From Ascidiaceihabitans sp039975415 (GTDB taxonomy: Bacteria; Pseudomonadota; Alphaproteobacteria; Rhodobacterales; Rhodobacteraceae), in NCBI RefSeq assembly GCF_039975415.1, contig NZ_JBDWHD010000004.1: a stretch of DNA of 64,000 nucleotides; one strand, given 5' to 3'. The notes under the pieces were generated by a model that did not search any database, was not told the DNA's origin, and was given only the letters and a program-made list of their open reading frames with translations. Positions 19,320 through 27,756 of this stretch are shown piece after piece. The position numbers and the translations under genes are program-made. The stretch's first letter is position 1. Every line of letters begins with the position of its first letter.

Positions 19320-21857
19320 GTGCAGAATAATCCAAACACAACACTGGTGACGCAAACAGCGCCGATCGCGACAGCGACACATGGCGGGCGGGCGAAATGC
19401 CTGCAACGGCTGGTGCGGCTTGATCTGCCGGTGCCGACAACTGTCGCCCTTAGCTTTGATGCGGTGCACAAAATCGCCCAAGGGGAACTGCCGGACATTG
19501 AAGCCGTACTGAAACAGTTTCCCGATGATGCACTGCTTTGTGTGCGTCCGTCTTCTGAAGATCCTGACTGGGGTGGTCCGGGGGCCGTGTTGAATATCGG
19601 GATGAACGATGCCAGCCACGCGACTTTGTGCCGTGATTTGGGGTCAGATGCCGCTACAACGCTATATATGCGATTTGTGCAATATTATGCGGTGCATGTT
19701 GCCAGACTAGATCCCGATATGTTCGATAATGTAACAGGGAACGGGCCCGAAGGGTTGAAAGAAACCCTACGTGCCTATGAGGACGAGACCGAAGAAAGCT
19801 TCCCCGGCAACCGTGCGACGCAGCTTGGCGCGGTGTTGCGATCAATGGCACGTGCATGGGATGGCACATCCGCCCGTTTGCTGCGCCAAGCCAAAGGTGC
19901 TCCTGCCGAAGCCGGTTTGGGGTTGGTGGTTCAGCAAATGGCCTTTGGCGTTGGCATCAAGAAAAGCGGCGCAGGCGTTTTGCAGCTTGTCGACAGCAAC
20001 ACAGGGCTGCCGCAAATCACCGGACGCTATTTGCGTCAAAGTCAGGGGCGCGATGCGTTGCAAGCCGAAGCAGAAGCATTGTACCTGACAAAAGACCCTC
20101 GTGGGCCGTCTTTGGAAGAACAAGAACCTGCGCTGTTCAAACAGCTTCAGGACCATGCCGCGTTGATGCGGGTGAAATTGCGCGAAGAAATGCAGGTGGA
20201 ATTCACTGTAGATGACGGTGTTTTGCACATTCTGGATGGTGTACGTGTGGCCCGCAGCCCGCGTGCAGCTGTGCGTATCGCTGTGCAGCTTGCCAAGGAC
20301 AAGATTATTCCGCAGCAAGAGGCTGTGATGCGTGTCGAGCCGAGCATGCTGAATGAATTGTTGCACCGCCAAGTCGACAAAGATGCGGCGCGTGACGTCA
20401 TCGGGCATGGGATCGCTGCCAGTCCCGGTGCGGCCACAGGTCGGATCGTGTTTACGGCTGCAGAAGCACAAGCCAGCGCGTCACGCAACGAAGATTGCGT
20501 TTTGGTCCGCCGTGAAACGTCGCCCGAAGATATTCGTGGCATGCACGCGGCCAAAGCCGTTTTGACAGAACGGGGCGGTATCACCAGCCACGCAGCTGTG
20601 ATCGGGCGCGGCATTGGCCTGCCGTGCGTTGTGGGCGTGTCCGACATCCGGTTTCAGACCAATGACAAGCAGTTGATGCTCAAAGACGGGCGTATCATCA
20701 AACAAGGCGACGTGATCACCATTGATGGCACCAGCGGGGATGTATTGTTGGGGGCGCCTGCGATGCAGGAAGCCGTACTAGACGACGCATTTCAAAACCT
20801 GATGGATTGGGCAGATGCGGAACGCGACATCGGCATTCGCGCCAATGCAGATACCCCAGCCGATGCTCAGACCGCACGCAATTTCAACGCGCAAGGTATC
20901 GGTTTGTGCCGCACGGAACACATGTTTTTCGACATCAACCGTCTGACGGTGATGCGCGAGATGATCTTTGCCGAGACAGGCGAGGACAGGCGCGCTGTCC
21001 TAGAGCGCTTGTTGCCGATGCAGCGGGACGATTTTACGCAATTGTTCCGGATCATGGAGGGCCAGCCAGTCTGCATTCGACTTTTTGATCCACCCCTACA
21101 TGAATTCCTGCCGACAAATCGCAGTGGACAGCGCGAGCTTGCCGAAGCTTTGGATTTGCCCTTGTCCGATGTAACGCGGCGCATTGAAGCCATGATGGAA
21201 TATAACCCGATGCTCGGTTTGCGCGGTGTGCGCCTTGGTGTGACAGTGCCGGAAATTTACGAAATGCAGGCCCGGGCGATTTTTGAAGCCACCTTGGAAG
21301 CCAGCCGCGACGGCGACCCCGTCGTCCCTGAAATCATGATCCCGTTGGTCAGCGCCAAACGCGAAGTTGAATTGGTCAAAACCAACATTGATAGCGTTGC
21401 GGCGGCTGTTCACAACGAACGCGGTGAAAGCTTTGACTACAGACTGGGTGTTATGGTTGAAACGCCACGCGCTGCATTGCGCGCCGGTGACATTGCACAG
21501 CATTGCGCCTTCTTAAGTTTCGGGACCAACGATCTGACGCAAATGACCTATGGATTAAGCCGCGATGATGCTGGACGGTTCATGTCTGATTATGTGCGTC
21601 AGGAGGTCTTCCCCGAAGACCCGTTTCACACGCTGGATCTGGACGGGGTGGGAGAGTTGCTGGAACTGGGTGCCACACGGGGCCGCAAAACGCAGCCCGA
21701 TGTGACGTTGTCGATCTGTGGTGAGCACGGTGGTAATCCCGAATCAATCGCATTCTGTCGCGCCCGTGGTTTTGATTATGTTTCATGCTCTCCGTTTCGG
21801 GTGCCAGGTGCGCGTCTTGCCGCAGCCCAATTGGCCATCGCCCACAAGACATTGTGA
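19320..21857 (+). CDS. Divergent pyruvate phosphate dikinase-like protein
   Basis: The 845-residue protein has the order of pyruvate phosphate dikinase: an N-terminal ATP-grasp region (1-330), a swivelling phosphohistidine domain with His424 in ERGGITSHAAVIGRG, and a C-terminal PEP/pyruvate barrel. The barrel has GIGLCRTEHMFF, GTNDLTQMTYG and the proton-donor Cys in ICGEHGG. The last two domains look active. The ATP-grasp part is not: the usual SMPGMMDT loop is DWGGPGAV, and the LQTR strand near residue 305 reads LDGV, so nucleotide ligands are missing. It starts with GTG 140 bases after glyS. True dikinase activity is doubtful. Confidence 0.8.
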   Translation: MQNNPNTTLVTQTAPIATATHGGRAKCLQRLVRLDLPVPTTVALSFDAVHKIAQGELPDIEAVLKQFPDDALLCVRPSSEDPDWGGPGAVLNIGMNDASHATLCRDLGSDAATTLYMRFVQYYAVHVARLDPDMFDNVTGNGPEGLKETLRAYEDETEESFPGNRATQLGAVLRSMARAWDGTSARLLRQAKGAPAEAGLGLVVQQMAFGVGIKKSGAGVLQLVDSNTGLPQITGRYLRQSQGRDALQAEAEALYLTKDPRGPSLEEQEPALFKQLQDHAALMRVKLREEMQVEFTVDDGVLHILDGVRVARSPRAAVRIAVQLAKDKIIPQQEAVMRVEPSMLNELLHRQVDKDAARDVIGHGIAASPGAATGRIVFTAAEAQASASRNEDCVLVRRETSPEDIRGMHAAKAVLTERGGITSHAAVIGRGIGLPCVVGVSDIRFQTNDKQLMLKDGRIIKQGDVITIDGTSGDVLLGAPAMQEAVLDDAFQNLMDWADAERDIGIRANADTPADAQTARNFNAQGIGLCRTEHMFFDINRLTVMREMIFAETGEDRRAVLERLLPMQRDDFTQLFRIMEGQPVCIRLFDPPLHEFLPTNRSGQRELAEALDLPLSDVTRRIEAMMEYNPMLGLRGVRLGVTVPEIYEMQARAIFEATLEASRDGDPVVPEIMIPLVSAKREVELVKTNIDSVAAAVHNERGESFDYRLGVMVETPRAALRAGDIAQHCAFLSFGTNDLTQMTYGLSRDDAGRFMSDYVRQEVFPEDPFHTLDLDGVGELLELGATRGRKTQPDVTLSICGEHGGNPESIAFCRARGFDYVSCSPFRVPGARLAAAQLAIAHKTL

Positions 21858-21868
21858 TAAACAGTGCA

Positions 21869-21931
21869 ACACCCGCGAAATAAGGGGTTTTGTAGCTGGT
21901 GAACCTAGGCTGCGGCGCATGACGCGGGTGT
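21869..21931. other. Inverted repeat between the PPDK-like gene and cell wall hydrolase gene
   Basis: ACACCCGCG (21869-21877) and CGCGGGTGT (21923-21931) are 9-bp complementary arms 45 bases apart. They could close a long stem in the RNA after the dikinase-like gene. There is no T run. Confidence 0.3.
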
Positions 21932-22008
21932 GCTGAAAACGTGATAAACTGGACCTTAACCAATTTTCTGCGTATGTGGCCCCATCTGAAACGACACTAG
22001 GCTGCCGC

Positions 22009-22638
22009 ATGCGTGTACTTCTTTCCTTTTTGATGGCTCTGGCCATGTCCATTCCCGTTTCGCTTTTGGCGGGGGATGAACAGGCAAAAAAGCTGTTGCG
22101 CAATGAGACGCGCGGCTTGAACAAAGTCTCCAAAGACAGGTTGAATGGGCTGGTGCAGGTCGTGGACCAAAGCGGCAGCGATGTTGTGTTCTCAAAATCC
22201 TGGCTTGACGCGCAACCCAAAGCAAAAGGCAACGCCCAGTGGAAATGTCTGTCTGAAGCGCTGTATTTTGAAGCTCGTGGCGAGACCGTGAAAGGTCAAT
22301 TCGCTGTTGCTGAGGTGATCTTGAACCGGGTCAAAAGCACACGGTTTCCCGGCTCTTTGTGTGGCGTGATCAACCAGGGCACCGGCAAGAAATACGGGTG
22401 CCAATTCACCTACACCTGCGACGGCAAACCGGAACGCATCAACGAACCAAAATCCTACGAGCGTGTTGCAAAAGTGGCCCGTGCGGTAATTGATGGCCGC
22501 GCCCCCGATTTGACCAATGGGGCCACGCATTATCACACAACAGCCGTACGCCCGCGTTGGTCCAAAGTGTACACCAAAACAGCACGGATTGGCGTCCATA
22601 TCTTTTACCGTCACACGTACCGCACTGCATCGAACTGA
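22009..22638 (+). CDS. Exported cell wall hydrolase (SleB/Hydrolase_2 type)
   Basis: The 209-residue product has a signal peptide (about 1-21, ending LLAGDE) and a C-terminal Hydrolase_2 domain like that of the spore cortex enzyme SleB. The conserved CLSEALYFEARGE segment holds the catalytic Glu. The motifs AEVILNRV, CQFTYTCDG and ATHYHT follow, with several Cys that may form disulfides. It should cut peptidoglycan in the periplasm. ATG 22009 is chosen over an in-frame start 33 bases earlier because the signal peptide begins there. Confidence 0.87.
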   Translation: MRVLLSFLMALAMSIPVSLLAGDEQAKKLLRNETRGLNKVSKDRLNGLVQVVDQSGSDVVFSKSWLDAQPKAKGNAQWKCLSEALYFEARGETVKGQFAVAEVILNRVKSTRFPGSLCGVINQGTGKKYGCQFTYTCDGKPERINEPKSYERVAKVARAVIDGRAPDLTNGATHYHTTAVRPRWSKVYTKTARIGVHIFYRHTYRTASN

Positions 22639-22774
22639 AAAGCGGCCATCTGTCTGTAGGTATCCAGCGCAATGGGATGCCGCATATGGGTGCTGCTCTG
22701 GCGTAAACGACGCTGTCCTCAAACGGCAAAACCGTCTATGCAGGCGCTGCTTGCCCTGTTGAAAGACCTGTCTC

Positions 22775-23701
22775 ATGACCACTGAAGTCCGTCTCGCTTT
22801 TGCGCATCCCTCTGAGCGTGCCGATGCGACCCCCCATGGCGACCAGCCACTTGATCGCATTTCCGTGCGCAATCATACGGTAGATGTCGAAATCGGCGCG
22901 TTTCAGGCAGAGCGCGGGGTCACGCAACGCATCAGCTTTAACATCGTTGTGGAAGTGCAACCGCTGACCGGCCCCATCGAAGATGATGTGGACCGCATTC
23001 TAAGCTACGACAAAGTCACCGAAGCGATCGCATTTGAACTGGCCGACGAGCGGCTTAACTTGTTGGAAACACTCGCAGAACGTGTTGCGGATCGCATTTT
23101 GCTAGAACCACAAGCAAAGCGCGTCTTTGTGCGCATCGAAAAACTGGATCGCGGACCGGGCGCATTGGGTGTGGAAATTGTCCGCGCACGCGCCGCAAGT
23201 GATTTGGCCAGCATCGAGGAAGAAACGCCATTGCACCCAGAACTGGTGTTTTTGTCGAACGCAGCGCTGGGATCGCCCCATTTGGGAGGCTGGATTGATC
23301 AGTTGCAGGCAGGCGGGCGGCCTTTGATCGTATGTGTCGAAGCGTCTGATGTGCCAGCCCCGCAAACAGGCCACAAAATGACCCAACGCCGCGTCGATCT
23401 GCTGGCAATTGAGCAAAACGCGTGGGTTCTGGCTGCAACGGACGAACGCTGTGTTGTCGTGGAAACGCGTACAGAACTGGACTGGGGTATGCGCAATGAC
23501 CAGATTTGTGTTTGGGCGCCGTCCAAGATTGTGTTGGATGCGGTTGATGGCCCTTCCGCTGGCCCAAAAGACGCCGTGGCACTGGCTGCGTGGTTCGCCC
23601 AAACCTGTGACGCCCAAGAGCTGCTGGTGATCGGTGCAGAGGCGCCTGAGGACAGTGCTGTGACCGTGCGCACCATGTCTGCGGACAGCGACCGGGTTTA
23701 A
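22775..23701 (+). CDS. folB: Dihydroneopterin aldolase with C-terminal extension
   Basis: Residues about 28-140 are a FolB domain (VRNHTVDVEIGAFQAERGV, LSYDKVTEAI, LLETLAERVADRIL, VRIEKLDR). It converts dihydroneopterin to hydroxymethyl-dihydropterin and glycolaldehyde in folate synthesis. Standard FolB proteins are about 120 residues; this one is 308. The C-terminal 150 residues match no domain I recognise. It is followed five bases later by folP and then glmM in one run, so the three are probably co-transcribed. Confidence 0.88.
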   Translation: MTTEVRLAFAHPSERADATPHGDQPLDRISVRNHTVDVEIGAFQAERGVTQRISFNIVVEVQPLTGPIEDDVDRILSYDKVTEAIAFELADERLNLLETLAERVADRILLEPQAKRVFVRIEKLDRGPGALGVEIVRARAASDLASIEEETPLHPELVFLSNAALGSPHLGGWIDQLQAGGRPLIVCVEASDVPAPQTGHKMTQRRVDLLAIEQNAWVLAATDERCVVVETRTELDWGMRNDQICVWAPSKIVLDAVDGPSAGPKDAVALAAWFAQTCDAQELLVIGAEAPEDSAVTVRTMSADSDRV

Positions 23702-23706
23702 GCGTC

Positions 23707-24711
23707 ATGCGCTATGTCCGTCCTTTGGTCCAGGTTGGCAGCACCCGCCCCGATGATGCCTTGCCCCTTGCAGGCGGGTGGGGTTGGTTCACCCATATCG
23801 AAATTTTGTCGCGTCGCCACACATCCCGCGTGGCATCTGTATCCGAATTGACAAGCGCAGAAAGCGCGGCTCTGACAACGCAACGCAGCCTGATCTCTGA
23901 TATGACCTTTGATGTCCCCCGATTGATGGGCATTGTGAATGTGACGCCTGACAGTTTTTCGGATGGGGGTGAAAACGCGGCCCCTGAGATGGCTTGCCAA
24001 ACGGCATTGCAGATGATCGGGCAGGGCGCGGATATTTTGGACATCGGGGGTGAATCCACACGACCGGGTGCGCAAACGGTCGCGGCAGATGATGAAATTG
24101 CACGTGTAGCCCCCGCGATTGCTGCCATACGGGCCAAAACCACGCATCCTATTTCGATCGATACCCGCAAAGCGGCGGTGGCGGATGCTGCTTTGGATGC
24201 AGGTGCAAGTTTGGTGAATGACGTCGCAGGGTTTACGTTTGACGCGGGCTTGGCCCCTTTGTGCGCAAAGCGTAACGTGCCAGTTTGCGTGATGCATGCG
24301 CAAGGCGATCCTGCGACAATGCAAAAAGATCCGCACTACGAAAACGTTCTTTTGGATGTGTATGACTTTTTGGCAGAGCGGATCGAAACCCTGACCCGTC
24401 AAGGCCTGTCACGGGGTCAGATTATTGTCGATCCGGGGATCGGTTTCGGGAAAAACATGACGCATAATCTGGCGTTACTCGAAAAAATCAGCCTGTTTCA
24501 TTCCCTTGGCACCCCCATCTTGCTGGGCGCATCGCGCAAACGCTTCATCGGCACCCTTGGTGGCGCATCAGAACCACAAGATCGCGACGCGGGGTCAATT
24601 GGCGTTGCGTTGGCTGCACTGGGGCAAGGGGTGCAAATTGTACGGGCCCATGATGTGGCCGGACATGCACAAGCCATTGCGCTATGGCGTGCAGGCATGG
24701 CACATAACTGA
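23707..24711 (+). CDS. folP: Dihydropteroate synthase
   Basis: The 334-residue enzyme joins 4-aminobenzoate to hydroxymethyl-dihydropterin diphosphate and is the sulfonamide target. It has the TIM-barrel motifs MGIVNVTPDSFSDGG, DIGGESTRPGA, VNDVAGF, DPGIGFGK and LGASRKRFIG. About 65 residues precede the first motif, longer than in enteric homologues, with no recognisable domain. It follows folB by five bases, and its stop lies one base before the glmM start. Confidence 0.95.
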   Translation: MRYVRPLVQVGSTRPDDALPLAGGWGWFTHIEILSRRHTSRVASVSELTSAESAALTTQRSLISDMTFDVPRLMGIVNVTPDSFSDGGENAAPEMACQTALQMIGQGADILDIGGESTRPGAQTVAADDEIARVAPAIAAIRAKTTHPISIDTRKAAVADAALDAGASLVNDVAGFTFDAGLAPLCAKRNVPVCVMHAQGDPATMQKDPHYENVLLDVYDFLAERIETLTRQGLSRGQIIVDPGIGFGKNMTHNLALLEKISLFHSLGTPILLGASRKRFIGTLGGASEPQDRDAGSIGVALAALGQGVQIVRAHDVAGHAQAIALWRAGMAHN

Positions 24712-24712
24712 C

Positions 24713-26059
24713 ATGACAAAGCTATTTGGTACCGACGGCGTGCGTGGCACGGCCAACATTCATCCTATGACAGCCGAAATGGCGCTGCGCATCGGCGCGG
24801 CGGTGGGGCGGTATTTCAGGCGCGACGGCAACAGCGCCCACCGCGTTGTGATCGGCAAAGACACGCGGCTTTCGGGGTATATGTTCGAAAATGCGCTGAC
24901 GGCCGGGCTGACATCGACTGGCATGAACGTGCTGCTTTTGGGGCCTGTGCCGACGCCCGCCGTGGGGTTACTGACGCGGTCCATGCGTGCGGACCTTGGG
25001 GTGATGATCTCGGCCAGCCACAATCCGGCACAAGACAACGGGATCAAATTCTTTGGGCCAGATGGGTTCAAACTGTCCGATGCGGTCGAGGCCGAGATCG
25101 AGGCGCTGGTCGCTGCAGGGGTTGAGCCCACGGACGCCCCCAACATCGGCCGCGCCAAACGGATTGACGACAGCCGGTTTCGCTATATCGAGCGGGTGAA
25201 ATCATCGTTCCCTCGGCAAATGCGGCTTGATGGCATGAAGATCGTGATCGACTGCGCCAACGGGGCCGCGCACCACGTCGCCCCCATGACGCTCTGGGAA
25301 TTGGGCGCGACGGTGATCCCTGTCGGCACTTCCCCAAACGGGCACAACATCAACGAACATTGCGGTTCAACCCACCCCCAGACAGCCGCCGAGGCCGTGG
25401 TTGCCCATGGCGCAGACGTCGGGATTTGTCTGGATGGCGATGCGGACCGCGTGATCCTGCTGGACGAGACGGGCAAGGTCGGCGACGGCGATCAATTCAT
25501 GGCGCTGATGGCGTCGCGTTGGGCAGCTGAGGACAAGCTGAAAGGCGGGGCTTTGGTGGCGACGGTCATGTCGAACCTTGGACTAGAACGGTTCCTTGAG
25601 GGCAAAGGCGTGCGGCTGGAGCGGACAAATGTCGGCGACCGCTACGTGGTCGAACGCATGCGACAAGGCGGGTTCAATCTGGGCGGGGAGCAATCAGGTC
25701 ACATTGTGATGACGGATTATGCCACAACAGGTGACGGGCTGATGGCAGGGCTACAGTTCTTGGCCGAAATGGTACGCAGCGAAAAGCGGGCGTCCGATTT
25801 GATGCACAACTTTAATCCCGTTCCGCAACTTCTTAAAAACGTGCGATATTCCGTCGATCAAAAGCCACTTGAGGACGCCCATGTCCAAGCCGCAATCACC
25901 CAAGCCGAAGCAGACCTCGTCGGCAACGGCCGCCTGCTGATCCGCAAATCCGGCACAGAACCGCTGATCCGCGTGATGGCGGAAAGCGAGGATGAAGGCA
26001 TTTTGAATGCGTCAGTTGATGGGATTGTGCGGGCTGTTGAAGAGGCTGTGGGGGGATAG
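24713..26059 (+). CDS. glmM: Phosphoglucosamine mutase
   Basis: This 448-residue enzyme interconverts glucosamine-6-phosphate and glucosamine-1-phosphate on the way to UDP-GlcNAc for peptidoglycan and LPS. It starts MTKLFGTDGVRG. The phosphoserine is Ser102 in ISASHNP, the metal loop is DGDADR, and the phosphate-binding loop is RKSGTEPLIRVM. ATG 24713 comes one base after the folP stop. Pairing glmM with folP is widespread in bacteria. Confidence 0.97.
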   Translation: MTKLFGTDGVRGTANIHPMTAEMALRIGAAVGRYFRRDGNSAHRVVIGKDTRLSGYMFENALTAGLTSTGMNVLLLGPVPTPAVGLLTRSMRADLGVMISASHNPAQDNGIKFFGPDGFKLSDAVEAEIEALVAAGVEPTDAPNIGRAKRIDDSRFRYIERVKSSFPRQMRLDGMKIVIDCANGAAHHVAPMTLWELGATVIPVGTSPNGHNINEHCGSTHPQTAAEAVVAHGADVGICLDGDADRVILLDETGKVGDGDQFMALMASRWAAEDKLKGGALVATVMSNLGLERFLEGKGVRLERTNVGDRYVVERMRQGGFNLGGEQSGHIVMTDYATTGDGLMAGLQFLAEMVRSEKRASDLMHNFNPVPQLLKNVRYSVDQKPLEDAHVQAAITQAEADLVGNGRLLIRKSGTEPLIRVMAESEDEGILNASVDGIVRAVEEAVGG

Positions 26060-26159
26060 GTGGTGTTCCGCAAATGGTGAAGGTCTTCTTCGAGCCCATT
26101 TTGCACATCCGTTCAGCCTAGTCTAATGTTCGCGTGCACAGTAAGAACAGGGAACATCA

Positions 26160-26639
26160 ATGTCCAACTCAGCCGATACTGATCGTGAATACGCGTATTT
26201 TCGAGCGACAGGTTCTTTTGATCCAATTCAGTTAACAAACGAACTCGGTTTGGAGCCGTCCGAATGCTGGGAAACTGGCGAAGAGTTTGAAGTGAGAGGC
26301 AATAAGCACAATCGGAAAAGCTCATGTTGGAAAATGGATAGTGGTCTGCTCGATACTGAGAACTTAGACAGTCACATCAATGAATTGCTTCGAAAGTTGC
26401 GGCCAAAGCGGGATAGCATTCTTCGCGCATCTACGCTCGCTAAACTTCAAATTGTCTGTGTTGGCTTCTATTATCAGAGCTTTAGTTGGGAGCCCAATTT
26501 TGAGCACCAAAAAGAGATCACAACACTCGGTATTGGCTTCTGGTTTGACACATACAGTTTTGGTGATTATCACGAAGAAATGGTTGATTTACGAGAGCAG
26601 CTTGGCGTTCGAGCGGACGTCGATACTAACGTTGTCTGA
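26160..26639 (+). CDS. DUF4279-domain protein of unknown function
   Basis: The 159-residue protein matches the DUF4279 pattern: an N-terminal YFRATGSFDPIQLTNELGLEP, SSCWKMDSG in the middle and a C-terminal LGIGFWFD strand. Domain function is unknown. Such proteins often sit in variable regions near toxin immunity genes, but no toxin gene is adjacent here. The DNA is visibly richer in A and T and in rarer codons than the glmM and DMT genes beside it, which suggests acquisition by transfer. ATG 26160 is the only clear start. Confidence 0.7.
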   Translation: MSNSADTDREYAYFRATGSFDPIQLTNELGLEPSECWETGEEFEVRGNKHNRKSSCWKMDSGLLDTENLDSHINELLRKLRPKRDSILRASTLAKLQIVCVGFYYQSFSWEPNFEHQKEITTLGIGFWFDTYSFGDYHEEMVDLREQLGVRADVDTNVV

Positions 26640-26689
26640 TTTGATGGCTTGCAATCGCTTAGTCGACATTCGACATCTAAACTAACCCA

Positions 26690-27610
26690 TCACCGCCCAA
26701 ACAACCGCTTAAACGCCCCATATTGGCTCAAACCAACCCCCGCCAAAATCAGCATCATCGCCCAGAGCAGCGAGGGGGGCAGTGGCTCGTTCAGCAGCCA
26801 TGCGCCGAGCAGGACGGACCACAAAGGCACCTGATAGTTGGTGAGCGACATGAACACAGGCCCCGCGGTGCGCACGACGTAGGTGCGCAGGAAGTTGGCG
26901 GCAGCGGTGGGGATCAGGCCGAGGAAGGCGATGACCAGCAGTGTGTTCGTGTCGGGCAGGGGTGGTGGGCCTTCTACGATTATGGCCACGGGGATCGTGA
27001 TGCAGGCGGCGATCAGCAGCAAGACGGTGGCCAACCCAATGGTGTCCACGGCGGGCAGGCGGCGCATCAGGATGGAACTGAAGCCGTAACACATCGCCGC
27101 CGAAAGACAGGCAATGCGCCCCGGTGTTTCCAGCGAAGCCCCTGTGCTTTCAAAGGCTTGCGCGCCGATCAGGATCACGACGCCTGCGAACCCGATCCCA
27201 AACCCTAGTGATTTGCGCCATGTCATGCGTTCACCGGGCACGAGGAAATGCGCCAGCGGCAAGACCATCAAGGCCACCGCCGCCATGGACACCCCCGCAA
27301 AGCCGCCGGTGACATATTGCTGTCCCCATGCCAGCAACATGAAGGGCACCGCAGAGCTGAGGGCGCCGATGATAGTCAGGGTCGCGAGTGTGCTGCGGTT
27401 TGGTTTTTCGCTGAACAGGCGCACGCCCATGGCCAGCCAGATCGCTGTCATCAGCACCGCGCCAAATCCGATGCGCCCTGCGGCCAGCCAGAAGGGGGTG
27501 ATGCCGCGCAAGGCGACTTCGGTCACAAGAAACGTGCCGCCCCACGTCAACCCGAGGATGGCGACAAAAAGCCAGCTGCGTCCGGTGATGTCGGGTTGCG
27601 GTGCGTTCAT
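26690..27610 (-). CDS. DMT-superfamily (EamA) permease
   Basis: The 306-residue protein has ten predicted helices in two EamA repeats, with the first repeat starting LFVAILGLTWGGTFLVTEVAL and the second ending in a typical LLNEPLPPSLLWAMMLILAG. Members export or import small metabolites at the inner membrane. The substrate is not predictable. A TTAA-N7-TTAAC sequence lies 16-30 bases upstream of its start. It is not closely related to the DMT protein at 4593-5513. Confidence 0.87.
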   Translation of the reverse strand: MNAPQPDITGRSWLFVAILGLTWGGTFLVTEVALRGITPFWLAAGRIGFGAVLMTAIWLAMGVRLFSEKPNRSTLATLTIIGALSSAVPFMLLAWGQQYVTGGFAGVSMAAVALMVLPLAHFLVPGERMTWRKSLGFGIGFAGVVILIGAQAFESTGASLETPGRIACLSAAMCYGFSSILMRRLPAVDTIGLATVLLLIAACITIPVAIIVEGPPPLPDTNTLLVIAFLGLIPTAAANFLRTYVVRTAGPVFMSLTNYQVPLWSVLLGAWLLNEPLPPSLLWAMMLILAGVGLSQYGAFKRLFGR

Positions 27611-27625
27611 TGTGCTGTCCTTGCG

Positions 27626-27640
27626 TTAACCTGTTGTTAA
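27626..27640 (-). promoter_or_regulatory. Candidate CtrA box before the DMT permease
   Basis: Read on the minus strand the sequence is TTAACAACAGGTTAA and is followed by C, a full match to the alphaproteobacterial CtrA site TTAA-N7-TTAAC. It ends 15 bases before the permease start codon. Confidence 0.45.
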
Positions 27641-27703
27641 TAAACAAGGTTTCGCGGCGAAACCGATGGGGGTATGGCTGTGGTGTCGCAGCGTTTCGCC
27701 ACG

Positions 27704-27732
27704 AAAAAGGCCCGGACGTTTCCGACCGGGCC
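27704..27732 (-). terminator. Intrinsic terminator of ilvC
   Basis: On the minus strand GGCCCGG and CCGGGCC form a 7-bp GC stem around TCGGAAACGT and are followed by TTTTT. It lies 25 bases past the ilvC stop. Confidence 0.9.
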
Positions 27733-27756
27733 CCTTGGGGTCAAATCGACCTTGTC

